From Gammaproteobacteria bacterium (GTDB lineage Bacteria; Pseudomonadota; Gammaproteobacteria; JAUIAT01), in the NCBI GenBank assembly GCA_030425295.1, contig JAUIAT010000010.1, positions 1 to 64,000 of the forward strand: DNA of 64,000 nucleotides, written 5' to 3'. The notes beneath the pieces were generated by a model. The model was not told the origin of the DNA. It ran no database searches and saw only the letters and a program-made list of their open reading frames with translations. This document shows, piece by piece, positions 47,904 through 57,446 of this stretch (position 1 is the stretch's first letter; every line of letters begins with the position of its first letter). A program made the translations under genes and the position numbers.

Positions 47904-48686
47904 TTAGAAAGATGAAGGTGTGTTTATGCGCCCTTCAACCTCCTGCTCTGGTGTGTGTATTGAGTTTTGATGATTATCATAACTCAAAGAGTGCAGGTGT
48001 AGCTTATTTTTATTGCTCACTAGAGTTTTATTTTCCGCATACTTTATTAGATCTCCAACCACCTTCCTTGCATGTTCTTTATATGAAATATCATGATGTT
48101 GGTGCACAAGGTAATGCCCTGTCCTGAAGTTGAATTTATTACCTTTCATGGTACCAGCAATTTGAACTTTTTCTTCTTTGGAAAAGCATAGATGTGTATG
48201 TCTTCCCATAAAATACGTATCCTCGATACAAATTAATTCATTTCGTGGAATTATTAGAAGTTTATGTTCTGTCACTGCAAAAATATATTCTATTTTTTTA
48301 TCGAGATCTTTATCTCTATTTTTAATTTCATTTAAAAGTTTACTTGTTAATTCTTTTGGTTTTCCTTTAAAGATAGGATCACACGAATAAGTGACGCACA
48401 GATGCTCGCAAAAAAGATCATAAGGTTTTTGAGCTTTTTTTGCAGTGGGTAATTCAAATATCCGCAACTCTTTATTTAATTGCGGTTTATCATTTCTTAT
48501 ATTAGGAATTGCTCTAATGCTTTCTCTGAGGTCGGAGTGCCTTTGTAAAAATTTATCTATTTCAATGTTTATAAGCTGGTGAAATTTATTAATCGCATTG
48601 CTATCCCTTTTTGCATCAGGCAGCTTAAAAGGAAATTCTTTAGTGCCGTTTTGTGCCAAAAGATTGTGTGTAGTATTAATAAACAT
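47904..48686 (-). CDS. Hypothetical protein, possible effector
   Basis: An unrecognised 260-residue protein without signal peptide or membrane segment, rich in Lys, Asn and His. The middle reads TEHKLLIIPRNELICIEDTY, then HTHLCFSKEEKVQIAGTMKG and NFRTGHYLVHQHH. This order (HxxF..., AG..., GHY) recalls an SGHYxP module found in some bacterial effector and toxin proteins, though I cannot confirm that. The C-terminal tail is polar with PEQEVEGR. It is flanked by repeats, which fits a lineage-specific gene. Short relative to multidomain effectors. Confidence 0.55.
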   Translation of the reverse strand: MFINTTHNLLAQNGTKEFPFKLPDAKRDSNAINKFHQLINIEIDKFLQRHSDLRESIRAIPNIRNDKPQLNKELRIFELPTAKKAQKPYDLFCEHLCVTYSCDPIFKGKPKELTSKLLNEIKNRDKDLDKKIEYIFAVTEHKLLIIPRNELICIEDTYFMGRHTHLCFSKEEKVQIAGTMKGNKFNFRTGHYLVHQHHDISYKEHARKVVGDLIKYAENKTLVSNKNKLHLHSLSYDNHQNSIHTPEQEVEGRINTPSSF

Positions 48687-48787
48687 TAGTTAAGGTTACT
48701 CATCAATTATAATTGAGCGAATATTACACTGTAAATATAAAAAATGAAAGTTAAATTTTTGCAGGGAAGGTTAAACCTTAAAAATTA

Positions 48788-50401
48788 TCAGCTCAGCTCT
48801 GCATCGTTATGATGCTCGTCTATATCATGCCTAAATTCAAGCTCTTGTAGATAATTAGCTGTCTTTTCAGAACTTAGTTTAAATACAGTTGAAAGTTTTA
48901 TTATTACTAAACAGAAGATTGCAAATAAGGCAAGCATGGTTTTTGCATCAAATAGACCTAATCCTCCACCATAATTACCAATATAAGACAAGGCCATTAA
49001 ACCAATAAGATATGGCCACATCCATAGTGAGCTCTTGAAGTCTAGATCAAATAATTTGCCCTTAGATTCATATGAAAATATTTCACACAAAAATAAAATT
49101 ATTAATCCAGATCCGATTGCGATACCCATTTTTGATAAGGTATCCCAACCACTCCAGTATGCAAGAAGAGTACATATATAAAATGCCAGAAAAGACCAAG
49201 TTTTACCAAATGGTAATTTTACTGGGCGCTTATAGTTAGGCATTTGCTTTCTTAATGTGATTAAACATATTGGCCCAATACTGTAAGTTACCGCTAGAAG
49301 TGAACTCAAAAAATTAACCATTTTATCCCAGCCTGGAAGTGGGGCAAACAACATCATGCCAAAGAAAAAGTTGACTATAATGGCATAAACAGGATTTCCA
49401 TAACCGCTTAATTTTTGAAAAACTTTAGGTATGTAGCCGTTAGTGCTCATACCATAAATTGAGCGTGCAGCACTACCGCAATACATCAGACCTGCTGCAA
49501 ATGGACCAATTATCGCCCCTATATAAAGCAATGGTAGTAATGACGCCAGGTTATCTTGCACCACAATTGCTGAGAATGGGCTATTATTGTTTTTTAGTTG
49601 AATGTCAGGCCATCCATTTAAAATATTTTCAGGGGTCAAGGATGATAAAAAAGCTATTTGCAATAATAAATAAATAGCAAGGCAAAGCACTACGGAACCA
49701 ACGATTGCAAAAGGAACGGAAAATTTTGGATTTTTTGCTTCACCAGCCATTTCAGCAGCTTGTTTAAACCCATTAAAGGCGAACATGATGCCACCCATTG
49801 AAATAGCACCTAAAACTCCATGAAACCCCATGGGAGCAAATTCAGAGTGAGCAGGATGAAATATGCTTTTTTCTGAACTGAAGTAATACATTACAATACC
49901 CACTAGAATTAGTGGGATAATAATTTTGATAATAGTAAGGAAATCATTAGCTTTAATTAGCCACCTGAGGGAGTACGTATTAATTGTACTTACAAAAACC
50001 ATGAGAATTGTTGCTGCAATATATCCTTTGGACGTTAACTGTCCGGATGAATAAGTTAAGCTTGGAAAGTAGTAGCTAGAGTATTGAATAACAGCCTGTA
50101 CCTCAGTTGACATAAGAGATAGATAAGAAAGCCAGATCAACCAAGCAAAAACAAAACTTACCATTGAACCATGCGTGAACTGAGGAATTCTTGCACTTGA
50201 CCCACTAACAGGCATCATTGCACAAAGTTCTGCAAAAACAAATGCAACTATAACTATAAATAGTCCACCAAGAAGCCAAGAGTATATTGATGCGGGACCA
50301 GCTAATTGAGCTGTGTAATAAGCGCTAAATAACCACCCGGATCCTAAAATAGCGCTTACTGATGTAAATAATAAGCTCTTAGTCGAAATTGAACGTTGCA
50401 T
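48788..50401 (-). CDS. APC-superfamily amino-acid permease
   Basis: A 537-residue inner-membrane transporter with 12 or more hydrophobic segments. The first helix carries SAILGSGWLFSAYYTAQLAGP, the GSG substrate loop of the amino acid-polyamine-organocation superfamily; FAFNGFKQAAEMAGEAKNP is the conserved loop with Glu. Substrate not assignable. A hydrophilic C-terminal tail with Asp/Glu/His follows. Monocistronic, between an unknown gene and a tandem-repeat region. Confidence 0.85.
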   Translation of the reverse strand: MQRSISTKSLLFTSVSAILGSGWLFSAYYTAQLAGPASIYSWLLGGLFIVIVAFVFAELCAMMPVSGSSARIPQFTHGSMVSFVFAWLIWLSYLSLMSTEVQAVIQYSSYYFPSLTYSSGQLTSKGYIAATILMVFVSTINTYSLRWLIKANDFLTIIKIIIPLILVGIVMYYFSSEKSIFHPAHSEFAPMGFHGVLGAISMGGIMFAFNGFKQAAEMAGEAKNPKFSVPFAIVGSVVLCLAIYLLLQIAFLSSLTPENILNGWPDIQLKNNNSPFSAIVVQDNLASLLPLLYIGAIIGPFAAGLMYCGSAARSIYGMSTNGYIPKVFQKLSGYGNPVYAIIVNFFFGMMLFAPLPGWDKMVNFLSSLLAVTYSIGPICLITLRKQMPNYKRPVKLPFGKTWSFLAFYICTLLAYWSGWDTLSKMGIAIGSGLIILFLCEIFSYESKGKLFDLDFKSSLWMWPYLIGLMALSYIGNYGGGLGLFDAKTMLALFAIFCLVIIKLSTVFKLSSEKTANYLQELEFRHDIDEHHNDAELS

Positions 50402-50553
50402 TAAGCTTCCTTTGGTTTTTGCGATCAGTAATTGTCCCTTGTTTATAGATTGATGTCAAATAAGTCGTGGTCAAACTCAGGGCAAACGCATCTAAATTTA
50501 TACAATTGTTAATACGGAGTCTTAAAAATATAATTATATGGAGACCCCAAAAG

Positions 50554-50656
50554 CGTCATCTCGACTGGAGCACCATAGGTGCGTTCCTACGTCATCTCGA
50601 CTGGAGCACCATAGGTGCGTTCCTACGTCATCTCGACTGGAGCACCATAGGTGCGT
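50554..50656. repeat. 36-bp tandem repeat, about 2.9 copies
   Basis: Units start at 50554, 50590 and 50626, each reading CGTCATCTCGACTGGAGCAC then CATAGGTGCGTTCCTA; the last lacks its final bases. The copies are identical, which suggests recent expansion. Because 36 is a multiple of three, an open frame runs through by chance. Confidence 0.9.
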
Positions 50657-50713
50657 AATGGAGAGATCTAACTGAATTATATTTTCAGATCTCTCGACTA
50701 CGCTCGAGATGAC
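50626..50713. repeat. Palindromic element after the tandem repeat
   Basis: The last repeat unit's GTCATCTCGA pairs with TCGAGATGAC (50704-50713), and inside it GAGAGATCT (50661-50669) pairs with AGATCTCTC (50687-50695). Related text (CTCAAGATGACAG) follows at 50728. The rest of the gap 50402-50926 has no gene I can support. Confidence 0.7.
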
Positions 50714-50926
50714 AGTTGTAGTTTACGCTCAAGATGACAGCTATAGTTCTTGAGGTGTTAAATTAGGGGGTAGTGACAGCTTCTAGGCGGTGAAACTTGT
50801 GACACAGTTCTTTGTAGCGTGTTTTAGTCAATTGTGCAAATTTGGATGTGTTTACCCTGTGGTCAAATTGAAAAACGACTAAAATGTAATACAATTAAGA
50901 CAGTAGCCATGGATAAGGTGATTAAT

Positions 50927-51943
50927 ATGACGTTAAGCAGATTGAACACATCTTTGTTAGTTGGTGTTTTTGGTATTATTTTGTTTTTATTTGTACCTAG
51001 CGCTCAGGCAATAAATAATTATTATGATCAGCTTCCAGCTGATCTTAGAAAGCCAACAGGTAGAGTGGATTCAGGAGATATTTACCGCCAGGTTTATGCC
51101 ATTAATATATTATTGGACCAATTTTTAAAAGCTATGGGGCAAACCAAAAAAAAACATCCCGAGTTAATTATTGCCAATGTGCAACCTAGAGAACTTCTTT
51201 TTCAAGCAAAAGCACTCTACGCTCAAACGAGCAGGTTATCATTTGAGTATACTAGGAAGTCAGAAAGTCCTATATCCCGGGCTAACATTCGCAATGTAAA
51301 ACTACGAGATATTTGGATTATTGTTCATGAATCTTTAGTTACTCTTTATAATTTACGACCAGTTCTTGATGTAGTAGAGCCTGTTAAAGTGCCAAAAATT
51401 ATTGAAAGAAAAACGTTAACAGAGGTTTATCAGCAAATTCTTGATGTTAATGAAAAATTAGATGATTTGGCTTGGTTTGAATATTCTCCATCTGAATCTT
51501 ATCAGGTTGTAACTCAAGCTATATATTTTGCTAGCGCTTTAATTCAATTTTCTCCTAACCCTAAGCCAATTCCTGAAGCTCCTGGGTTTATAAGAGGTCA
51601 GACATCCGCCGATGCGTATAAGCAGCTATTGAAAATCATGAAAAACATTGATCAAATTGCAAAAATCAGTGGTATTCCAACTTTAACTCTTACCGATAAA
51701 GATTTAACCAGCGTTAGACCGGTTGATGTTTATAATTTAGCAAATTTAGTATTATCAGAACTGCAGTATATTTTTGATTTAGCAGGCGGAAATGAAAATA
51801 AGGTTCCTGTGTCATACTATCCAGGGTGGAAATTTCCTTCACATGTTAACCAAAGAATTGGTGTTTTAAGTCAGCAGGTAGATCAACTGCTAAAAACTGT
51901 TAAAGACAACCCTAGTTGGATTCTTAAAGGAAGGAGATCTTAA
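50927..51943 (+). CDS. Periplasmic protein of unknown function, coupled to a cyclase
   Basis: A 338-residue exported protein with signal peptide MTLSRLNTSLLVGVFGIILF and probable cleavage after PSAQA. The mature part is mainly helical, with three repeat-like segments starting SGDIYRQVYAINILLDQFL, LTEVYQQILDVNEKLDDLA and SADAYKQLLKIMKNIDQIA, each followed by a residue-rich proline/Arg stretch. No family named. ATG 50927 has AAGGTG six bases upstream. The stop TAA overlaps the cyclase ATG, so both are translated together; it may be a periplasmic sensor partner. Confidence 0.7.
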   Translation: MTLSRLNTSLLVGVFGIILFLFVPSAQAINNYYDQLPADLRKPTGRVDSGDIYRQVYAINILLDQFLKAMGQTKKKHPELIIANVQPRELLFQAKALYAQTSRLSFEYTRKSESPISRANIRNVKLRDIWIIVHESLVTLYNLRPVLDVVEPVKVPKIIERKTLTEVYQQILDVNEKLDDLAWFEYSPSESYQVVTQAIYFASALIQFSPNPKPIPEAPGFIRGQTSADAYKQLLKIMKNIDQIAKISGIPTLTLTDKDLTSVRPVDVYNLANLVLSELQYIFDLAGGNENKVPVSYYPGWKFPSHVNQRIGVLSQQVDQLLKTVKDNPSWILKGRRS

Positions 51944-53847
51944 TGACTCCCTTTAGAAAACGTCGAGATGGAGATAAAAAGATAGAAATAAAACCTAATC
52001 TTATAAAGAGATTAGGTGAATTTATTTTATTTGGTAACTGGAAGACTATTAAAGGCAAGTTCATACATGCATTTATGAATATTGCAATTGCTGCAGTTCT
52101 AATGCTAGTTGTAGCATTAACAACTTTTATTTGGCTTCGAGATCATGCACTAACTTTGGCTGAGCAAAGGGGGCCGATGGCGCAAGCAGCAATGGGGCTT
52201 GATAGCGGATTGCAGCGTAGTTTATCCGCTATCAGAGGTTGGGTTTCTGTGCCTGACAAACATTTTCTTAAGGTTTATAAGGATACCTGGAGTGCTCAGG
52301 TATGGCCTAGTTTCAATAAACTAAAAAAACTAGGAGAATCTAACGATAACGAAGAAATCATAGAAAAATTAAAGGAGTTAAATCCGAAACTAGTTCTTTT
52401 ATTTAATATACAATGGACTATTGCGGATATTGCTCATACTACGGGAAATAATCCTGCTTTAAAATTCACAAAACTTTCAGTTGCCCCCGTATTAAAAGGA
52501 ATTATTGGGCTAGTTGATGGGGTAATTGAATTACAGGAGCAATCAGGGTTAACCGATTCTCGCAAAGTGGCGCTGCTGAAAAATTTAAAAAGCCAATTAC
52601 TATTAAGTTCGCATGCATTGCAAGCTTATGCTTTGACTCAGCACGAATCAGATCATCAGGAGTTTTTAACGTATTTTAATTCTGCTTTAGCTTTAAGTGA
52701 AGATAAAGATTTATATCCAAATGGGGGAGAGGATACCTGGATTAATCAGGAAGCTAAAAGACTATACAATAGTTTAACACCTGAGCTATTGGCATATCAA
52801 TTTTTGTCTCAGGAAGCTGTATATTTAGTGCAAGATGGAGAAACTAATATTGCAAATCAATGGTTAGAATTTAGAGCAATGCCTCTTGAGATTGAGATAA
52901 CCAAGTTGCTTAATAATATTGTTGAAACACAGCAAACACTTTTGGCGTACGGCAGCCAACAAGTTGCTGATGTTGGATCAGTTGCTCCTTGGGTTATGGC
53001 TCTTCTTATTGCATCCACGTTTACTATAGCTGTGCTTCTGGCTGTATTTGCTGCCATGCAGCTTGTCAGGCCAATTTCAAATCTTTCTAGTGCCACCAAG
53101 AAGTTAGCAAGTCACCAATTAAATAAAGATCTTCCAGTATCAAGCAAAGATGAGCTTGGTCAGTTAACTATATCTTTTAATAAAATGAGGGCATCTCTTC
53201 AAGCCTCTGAAGAGCAAACTGAAAAACTTTTGCTTAATACTTTGCCCAAATCCATTGTGAAACGCTTAAGGAATGGTGAAGAGTTAATTGTTGATCAGTT
53301 GAATGATGTAAGTGTTGTTTTTCTGGATTTAGTAGGATTCACTAAACTTGCGTCAAGCGTTCCTCCAAAAAGATTAATTCAAATTTTGAGTTATTTGTTT
53401 GCCCACTTTGATACTTTAGTAGAAAAGCATCATTTAGAAAAAATTAAAACTATTGGTGATGCTTACATGGTTGCTGGGGGAGCTCCTGAGCCAAACAAAA
53501 AGCATTTAGAAAACTCTATTGAGTTTGCACTAGAAGTCGTAAAAAGCTTAGACAAATTTAATAAAAAGCATAAAACTAAACTTCAAGTTCGTGTTGGAGT
53601 TCACGTTGGTCAGGTTATCGCTGGAGTTATAGGTCAGAGTAGATTTACTTACGACTTATGGGGTGATACGGTTAATATTGCAAGCCGCATGGAGTCTCAC
53701 GGCATCCCAAATTCTGTACAGGTTACTGATGCGGTATACAATAGATTAAAAAATAAATATGACTTTGAAAAACGTGGTGAGATAGAGATCAAAGGCAAAG
53801 AGGGCGAGCACAAAGTATACCTAGTGAAGGGCAAGAAGCTTAAGTAA
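51943..53847 (+). CDS. Membrane receptor class III adenylate cyclase with HAMP domain
   Basis: A 634-residue receptor cyclase. A helix at about residues 43-66 and a second at 347-370 (WVMALLIASTFTIAVLLAVF) bracket a periplasmic sensor region of some 280 residues. A HAMP domain (RPISNLSSATKKLA...KDELGQLTISFNKM) and a class III catalytic domain follow. Metal Asp residues lie in VVFLDLVGFTKL and KTIGDAYMV; the adenine-selecting Lys is in EKIKTIGD and the Asp in TYDLWGDTVNIASRME, which also holds the transition-state Asn and Arg. This predicts cAMP synthesis. A perfect GGAAGGAG site precedes ATG 51943. Confidence 0.9.
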   Translation: MTPFRKRRDGDKKIEIKPNLIKRLGEFILFGNWKTIKGKFIHAFMNIAIAAVLMLVVALTTFIWLRDHALTLAEQRGPMAQAAMGLDSGLQRSLSAIRGWVSVPDKHFLKVYKDTWSAQVWPSFNKLKKLGESNDNEEIIEKLKELNPKLVLLFNIQWTIADIAHTTGNNPALKFTKLSVAPVLKGIIGLVDGVIELQEQSGLTDSRKVALLKNLKSQLLLSSHALQAYALTQHESDHQEFLTYFNSALALSEDKDLYPNGGEDTWINQEAKRLYNSLTPELLAYQFLSQEAVYLVQDGETNIANQWLEFRAMPLEIEITKLLNNIVETQQTLLAYGSQQVADVGSVAPWVMALLIASTFTIAVLLAVFAAMQLVRPISNLSSATKKLASHQLNKDLPVSSKDELGQLTISFNKMRASLQASEEQTEKLLLNTLPKSIVKRLRNGEELIVDQLNDVSVVFLDLVGFTKLASSVPPKRLIQILSYLFAHFDTLVEKHHLEKIKTIGDAYMVAGGAPEPNKKHLENSIEFALEVVKSLDKFNKKHKTKLQVRVGVHVGQVIAGVIGQSRFTYDLWGDTVNIASRMESHGIPNSVQVTDAVYNRLKNKYDFEKRGEIEIKGKEGEHKVYLVKGKKLK

Positions 53848-54101
53848 ATATTTATTAAAGAGCATACTATGAAAACTACTACTTACGCGCACCTTGCTCA
53901 TAAAACATCAATAGTCCTTCTTTAAAATTACACGTTCATACATTGAGTATAGGATATAATAAATTGGATTTTGATATAATCTTGGTTATGGAATCTGCTC
54001 TGAAGTGCACTTCCAGCAAGAGCCTGAGTTAATGTATGTGGGCGCTTTATTAATCGTTATGAGTCCAGTTAAGTTAATTTTTTTATATGATTAGATTAGC
54101 T

Positions 54102-54857
54102 TTAAAATATAAATACTTGTCTTGGCTCAACAAATCCTGCAAAACCTTCGCTTAATGGGTCAGGTAGTTTTCCTGGGTTGTAGTGGTAGAGCCACATTTT
54201 CTTTTTTATGTGATCAGGTAAAGTTTTCAGCTGATCAAAATGCGAATGAACGCCACTTCGAAATAGCGTAGTTTCACAATCATGAAAAATTATGTCAGCT
54301 TTTTCATAGTAAGGCATTAGGTAATCTGGCGTAAATTGTGTATCTGTAGTAAATAGCACTGAAGTTTTGTTTGCCTTAAAGAATATACCAAAGCTCGGCA
54401 TCCAGTTTTTGTTGCTCTTAAAGTGGTGCGTTCGTATTAGGTTTACTTTAAGCCCATCGTAGTCAAATTTATCTGAAACATGATGAGTATTAAAAAAAGT
54501 TTCAATGGTAGCATCTTCATCATCAAGAGTTTTTAATCCTGATGAAAGGTTATTTTGCCAAAGAGTAGGTATTAGCTCTTCTGATGCGTAAAGATCCGGT
54601 TTGCTTACTGTAGGATCAAATTTTCTTGCAAGAGCTAACCACTCGAGTCCACCGCTATGATCTGCATGATAATGGCTTATGTAAACTGCGTTAATATCTT
54701 TGTATGATAACCCTAAAGCATTCAAAGAATGTCTAGCATCAGAGCCACAGTCAATTAGGAGGCTTTTACCATTATCCATCTTTAGCAGTGCATTGGAATG
54801 ATAGTTATTATCTCCAACTGTGAATGCAGAACCTGTTCCAAGAAATACTAATTCCAT
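54102..54857 (-). CDS. Metallo-beta-lactamase-fold hydrolase, RNase Z-like
   Basis: A 251-residue binuclear-zinc hydrolase. VFLGTGSAF opens the fold, SHYHADHSGGLEW is the HxHxDH motif, and further ligands lie in LIRTHHF, LFTTDTQF and LYHYNP. No exosite arm of RNase Z is obvious. Relatives include RNase Z, sulfatases and cyclic-nucleotide phosphodiesterases. Its ATG shares one base with the antiporter's stop (TAATG), so the two are co-translated. Beside an adenylate cyclase and a cAMP-binding antiporter, phosphodiesterase activity is a reasonable guess. Confidence 0.75.
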   Translation of the reverse strand: MELVFLGTGSAFTVGDNNYHSNALLKMDNGKSLLIDCGSDARHSLNALGLSYKDINAVYISHYHADHSGGLEWLALARKFDPTVSKPDLYASEELIPTLWQNNLSSGLKTLDDEDATIETFFNTHHVSDKFDYDGLKVNLIRTHHFKSNKNWMPSFGIFFKANKTSVLFTTDTQFTPDYLMPYYEKADIIFHDCETTLFRSGVHSHFDQLKTLPDHIKKKMWLYHYNPGKLPDPLSEGFAGFVEPRQVFIF

Positions 54858-57328
54858 TATCTTGACCTTTCATCAGCTACTTTTTCAATGTTGTCAGTAA
54901 TTGTAGGATAGTTAGCTTTAATTTTCTCAAAATCTGAACGTTTAAGTTCATAGATTACACAAGGCGTTGTTGCTCTACAGGTTGCTGTACGTTGAACATC
55001 TCTAATTAGAGCTATTTCGCCTATAAAATCGCCGGCTAATAAGCTAGCTAAAGTTTCTTGCTTACCATCTTTTTCAACGAATACCCTGACTACACCTTTG
55101 GCAATGAAATACATTGAGCTTCCTTTATCACCTTGTCTAATTATTTCGTGACCAATTCCTATGGTGTAAGAATTAAACATTTTATATATTTCTTTAAACT
55201 GACTTTTTGACAAGCCATCAAATATATAAGCTTTATTGAGAAGTTCGTAAGGATCAGCTTTATAAGGCTTAATTTTATGCCTATTTATCTCATTAAGCTT
55301 TTCATTTAAATTCTCTTTCATTTCTTTTGCTAGCGATTCAGGAAGTCTTCCAGAATGAGCCTGATCATCAATAGTTTCAATTCTAGACTGAATTACAGCT
55401 CTTTCTGTGAAAAGTTTTTGTAGATCAAGGATAATGCTAGGGAAGTCCTCTGCCATTTTATCTAACTGTTCCTTTGTCATCTTATTCCAGGAGTTAAAGT
55501 GTCTCTTTAAGCTATCTACTGTTTCCGCATGTAGGCCTGTTTCAATTTTAAATTTATCTAACTCCTCAATAAGTTGATTGCTGCATTCATGTAGTGCCCA
55601 TACTTCTTCATACTCGCGAATTAGTCTTTTTGTGCGAAGTGAATCACTCAGAAAACTGAGCCAGGATATAGGCTCAAGAAACTTTATATATAGTAGTTCC
55701 AAGTATTTTGGCATTTTGCGAATTTCAGTAAGAACCGAAAGCCCTCCACCATAGCGTACAGCATCAACTTGAGCTTTAACCATATCGTGAAGGTTTCTAT
55801 ATGCTGATTCAGATATAAATCCTTTGCCATAAAGTATATATAGCTGCTTGTCCTCAGAAGTTAGCAAATTCAGTAAAACAAACTGTTCAGTTTTTTTGGC
55901 ATCTAATTTGTGTTCTTGAAAACTTTCAAACTTATCTTTAGATAATCTCACCTCATTTTTTAGCTTTTTGCCGTAACTATTTGATACTGTGGGGGAAAAT
56001 AGCCCTTGATGGGTAATCTGCTGCAATCTTTTTTCTGCGTGCTCATAAGAAACAATATTTGTCTCCATCTGGATAAATCTATCAATTAACGGGAGCTTAT
56101 CTAACCCAAGCTTTCTTAACAATTTTTCAATCGATAGGCCCTGCACAAACAGTGTGAAAAGTACCGCACCTGTTGTTATATCAATAAACAGTCCTTGCTC
56201 CGGGATATCTTTAAGACCCAAGACAATTGCCAATGCAATTGCCCCGCGCAATCCTCCCCACCACATTATTGTCTGGTATGGAATATTTACTTTTGTAGAC
56301 AGTGGCATTTTTCTGGTTATAGGGATAAGTCCATAAATTATTACAGCGCGTGAAACTAGCATTGCTATAATAACTACAGTTAACTCAAGCATAAAATTGT
56401 TAGAGGGATGTAAGTTGATGCTTAATCCCACTAATAAGAAAATTACAGCATTAGCAAGATATGCCGCAAACTCCCAGAAGTTATTAAGATATTCTGATAC
56501 TGAAGGCGACAGCTTAGCTTGCCCCCAGTTACCCATGGTAAGTCCAGCAGCAACAACGGCCAATACGCCACTTACATGTAGTACGTCATCAGCTATGATA
56601 AAAGATGCATAAGCTAGAACCGTTGTTAAGCAAATCTCTATTTCAGGCTCACCTTTGATATGACCTAGAACCCAACCAACAAACCTAGCAAACAGCCACC
56701 CAAAAGCTAATCCCCCAAAAAACTCAGTAAAAAATTCAATAAAGCCATGTCCAATATTATGTGAAGTTACTGCTCCCGCTGCAATTATCATTAACATAAC
56801 TTTTGCTGCAACCAAAGAGGTTGCATCGTTCATTAAGCTTTCACCCTCTACTAATATCGTTAATCTTTCTGGTGCGCCTAGTTTTTTAAATAAAGAAACA
56901 ACAGCAACTGGATCTGTTGCGCTTAGAATTGCACCTAAAAGCAAGGCTGGTAGCAAAGCAATTGCTGTAAAACCTGAAACAAATAGGCCTATTATAGTCA
57001 TTGATATTAAAAGACCAGGAATAGCTAGAACCAAAATTGGTGTAATATTCCTTTTTAATTGCTGACTGTCAAGGTTGTAAGCTGATTCAAATATTAAAGT
57101 TGGTAAACAAAGATAAAGTATAAAATCAGGGGTTAATTCATAGTGTGAAATAAAGCTTGCCCAGGATAACCCTTTATCACCTAGGTAGTCTAGAGATATA
57201 CCAACAGCAACGAGCATGATAGTAAAGGGAAGTTTAACCCGAATACAAAATGCTGTGACAATAGCAGCTATTAACATCAAGCTTATAGTTGCTGTGACGA
57301 GCTCAAGAATTGGCACACCTGTTTCCAT
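54857..57328 (-). CDS. Na+/H+ antiporter (CPA1) with C-terminal cyclic nucleotide-binding domain
   Basis: An 823-residue protein. Residues 1-405 form the CPA1 transporter with about 12 helices: SATDPVAVVSLFKKLG, VEGESLMNDATSLVAA (ion-site Asn-Asp) and WGGLRGAIALAIVLGL. A long helical cytoplasmic region follows (about 415-685). The last 130 residues are a CRP-type cyclic nucleotide domain whose phosphate cassette GEIALIRDVQRTATCRA keeps the cAMP-binding Glu and Arg-Thr. It probably exchanges Na+ (or K+) for H+ under cyclic-nucleotide control. ATG 57328 follows AAAGGAAGCAAAT. It is convergent with the cyclase. Confidence 0.9.
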   Translation of the reverse strand: METGVPILELVTATISLMLIAAIVTAFCIRVKLPFTIMLVAVGISLDYLGDKGLSWASFISHYELTPDFILYLCLPTLIFESAYNLDSQQLKRNITPILVLAIPGLLISMTIIGLFVSGFTAIALLPALLLGAILSATDPVAVVSLFKKLGAPERLTILVEGESLMNDATSLVAAKVMLMIIAAGAVTSHNIGHGFIEFFTEFFGGLAFGWLFARFVGWVLGHIKGEPEIEICLTTVLAYASFIIADDVLHVSGVLAVVAAGLTMGNWGQAKLSPSVSEYLNNFWEFAAYLANAVIFLLVGLSINLHPSNNFMLELTVVIIAMLVSRAVIIYGLIPITRKMPLSTKVNIPYQTIMWWGGLRGAIALAIVLGLKDIPEQGLFIDITTGAVLFTLFVQGLSIEKLLRKLGLDKLPLIDRFIQMETNIVSYEHAEKRLQQITHQGLFSPTVSNSYGKKLKNEVRLSKDKFESFQEHKLDAKKTEQFVLLNLLTSEDKQLYILYGKGFISESAYRNLHDMVKAQVDAVRYGGGLSVLTEIRKMPKYLELLYIKFLEPISWLSFLSDSLRTKRLIREYEEVWALHECSNQLIEELDKFKIETGLHAETVDSLKRHFNSWNKMTKEQLDKMAEDFPSIILDLQKLFTERAVIQSRIETIDDQAHSGRLPESLAKEMKENLNEKLNEINRHKIKPYKADPYELLNKAYIFDGLSKSQFKEIYKMFNSYTIGIGHEIIRQGDKGSSMYFIAKGVVRVFVEKDGKQETLASLLAGDFIGEIALIRDVQRTATCRATTPCVIYELKRSDFEKIKANYPTITDNIEKVADERSR

Positions 57329-57446
57329 ATTTGCTTCCTTTCAAATATAATATTTTATAACTGATTAAATAATAACTTTAAATCTCGGTTTAAATCAATT
57401 TTAAGTGTATACTTTGCAGTATATTAAACATATTTAGGTTAATAGA

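Noticed and set aside
50467-50658. Open frame encoding a repeated 12-residue unit (RHLDWSTIGAFL)
   Set aside because: It arises because the 36-bp tandem repeat is a multiple of three; no ribosome-binding site, and the DNA is a palindromic repeat.
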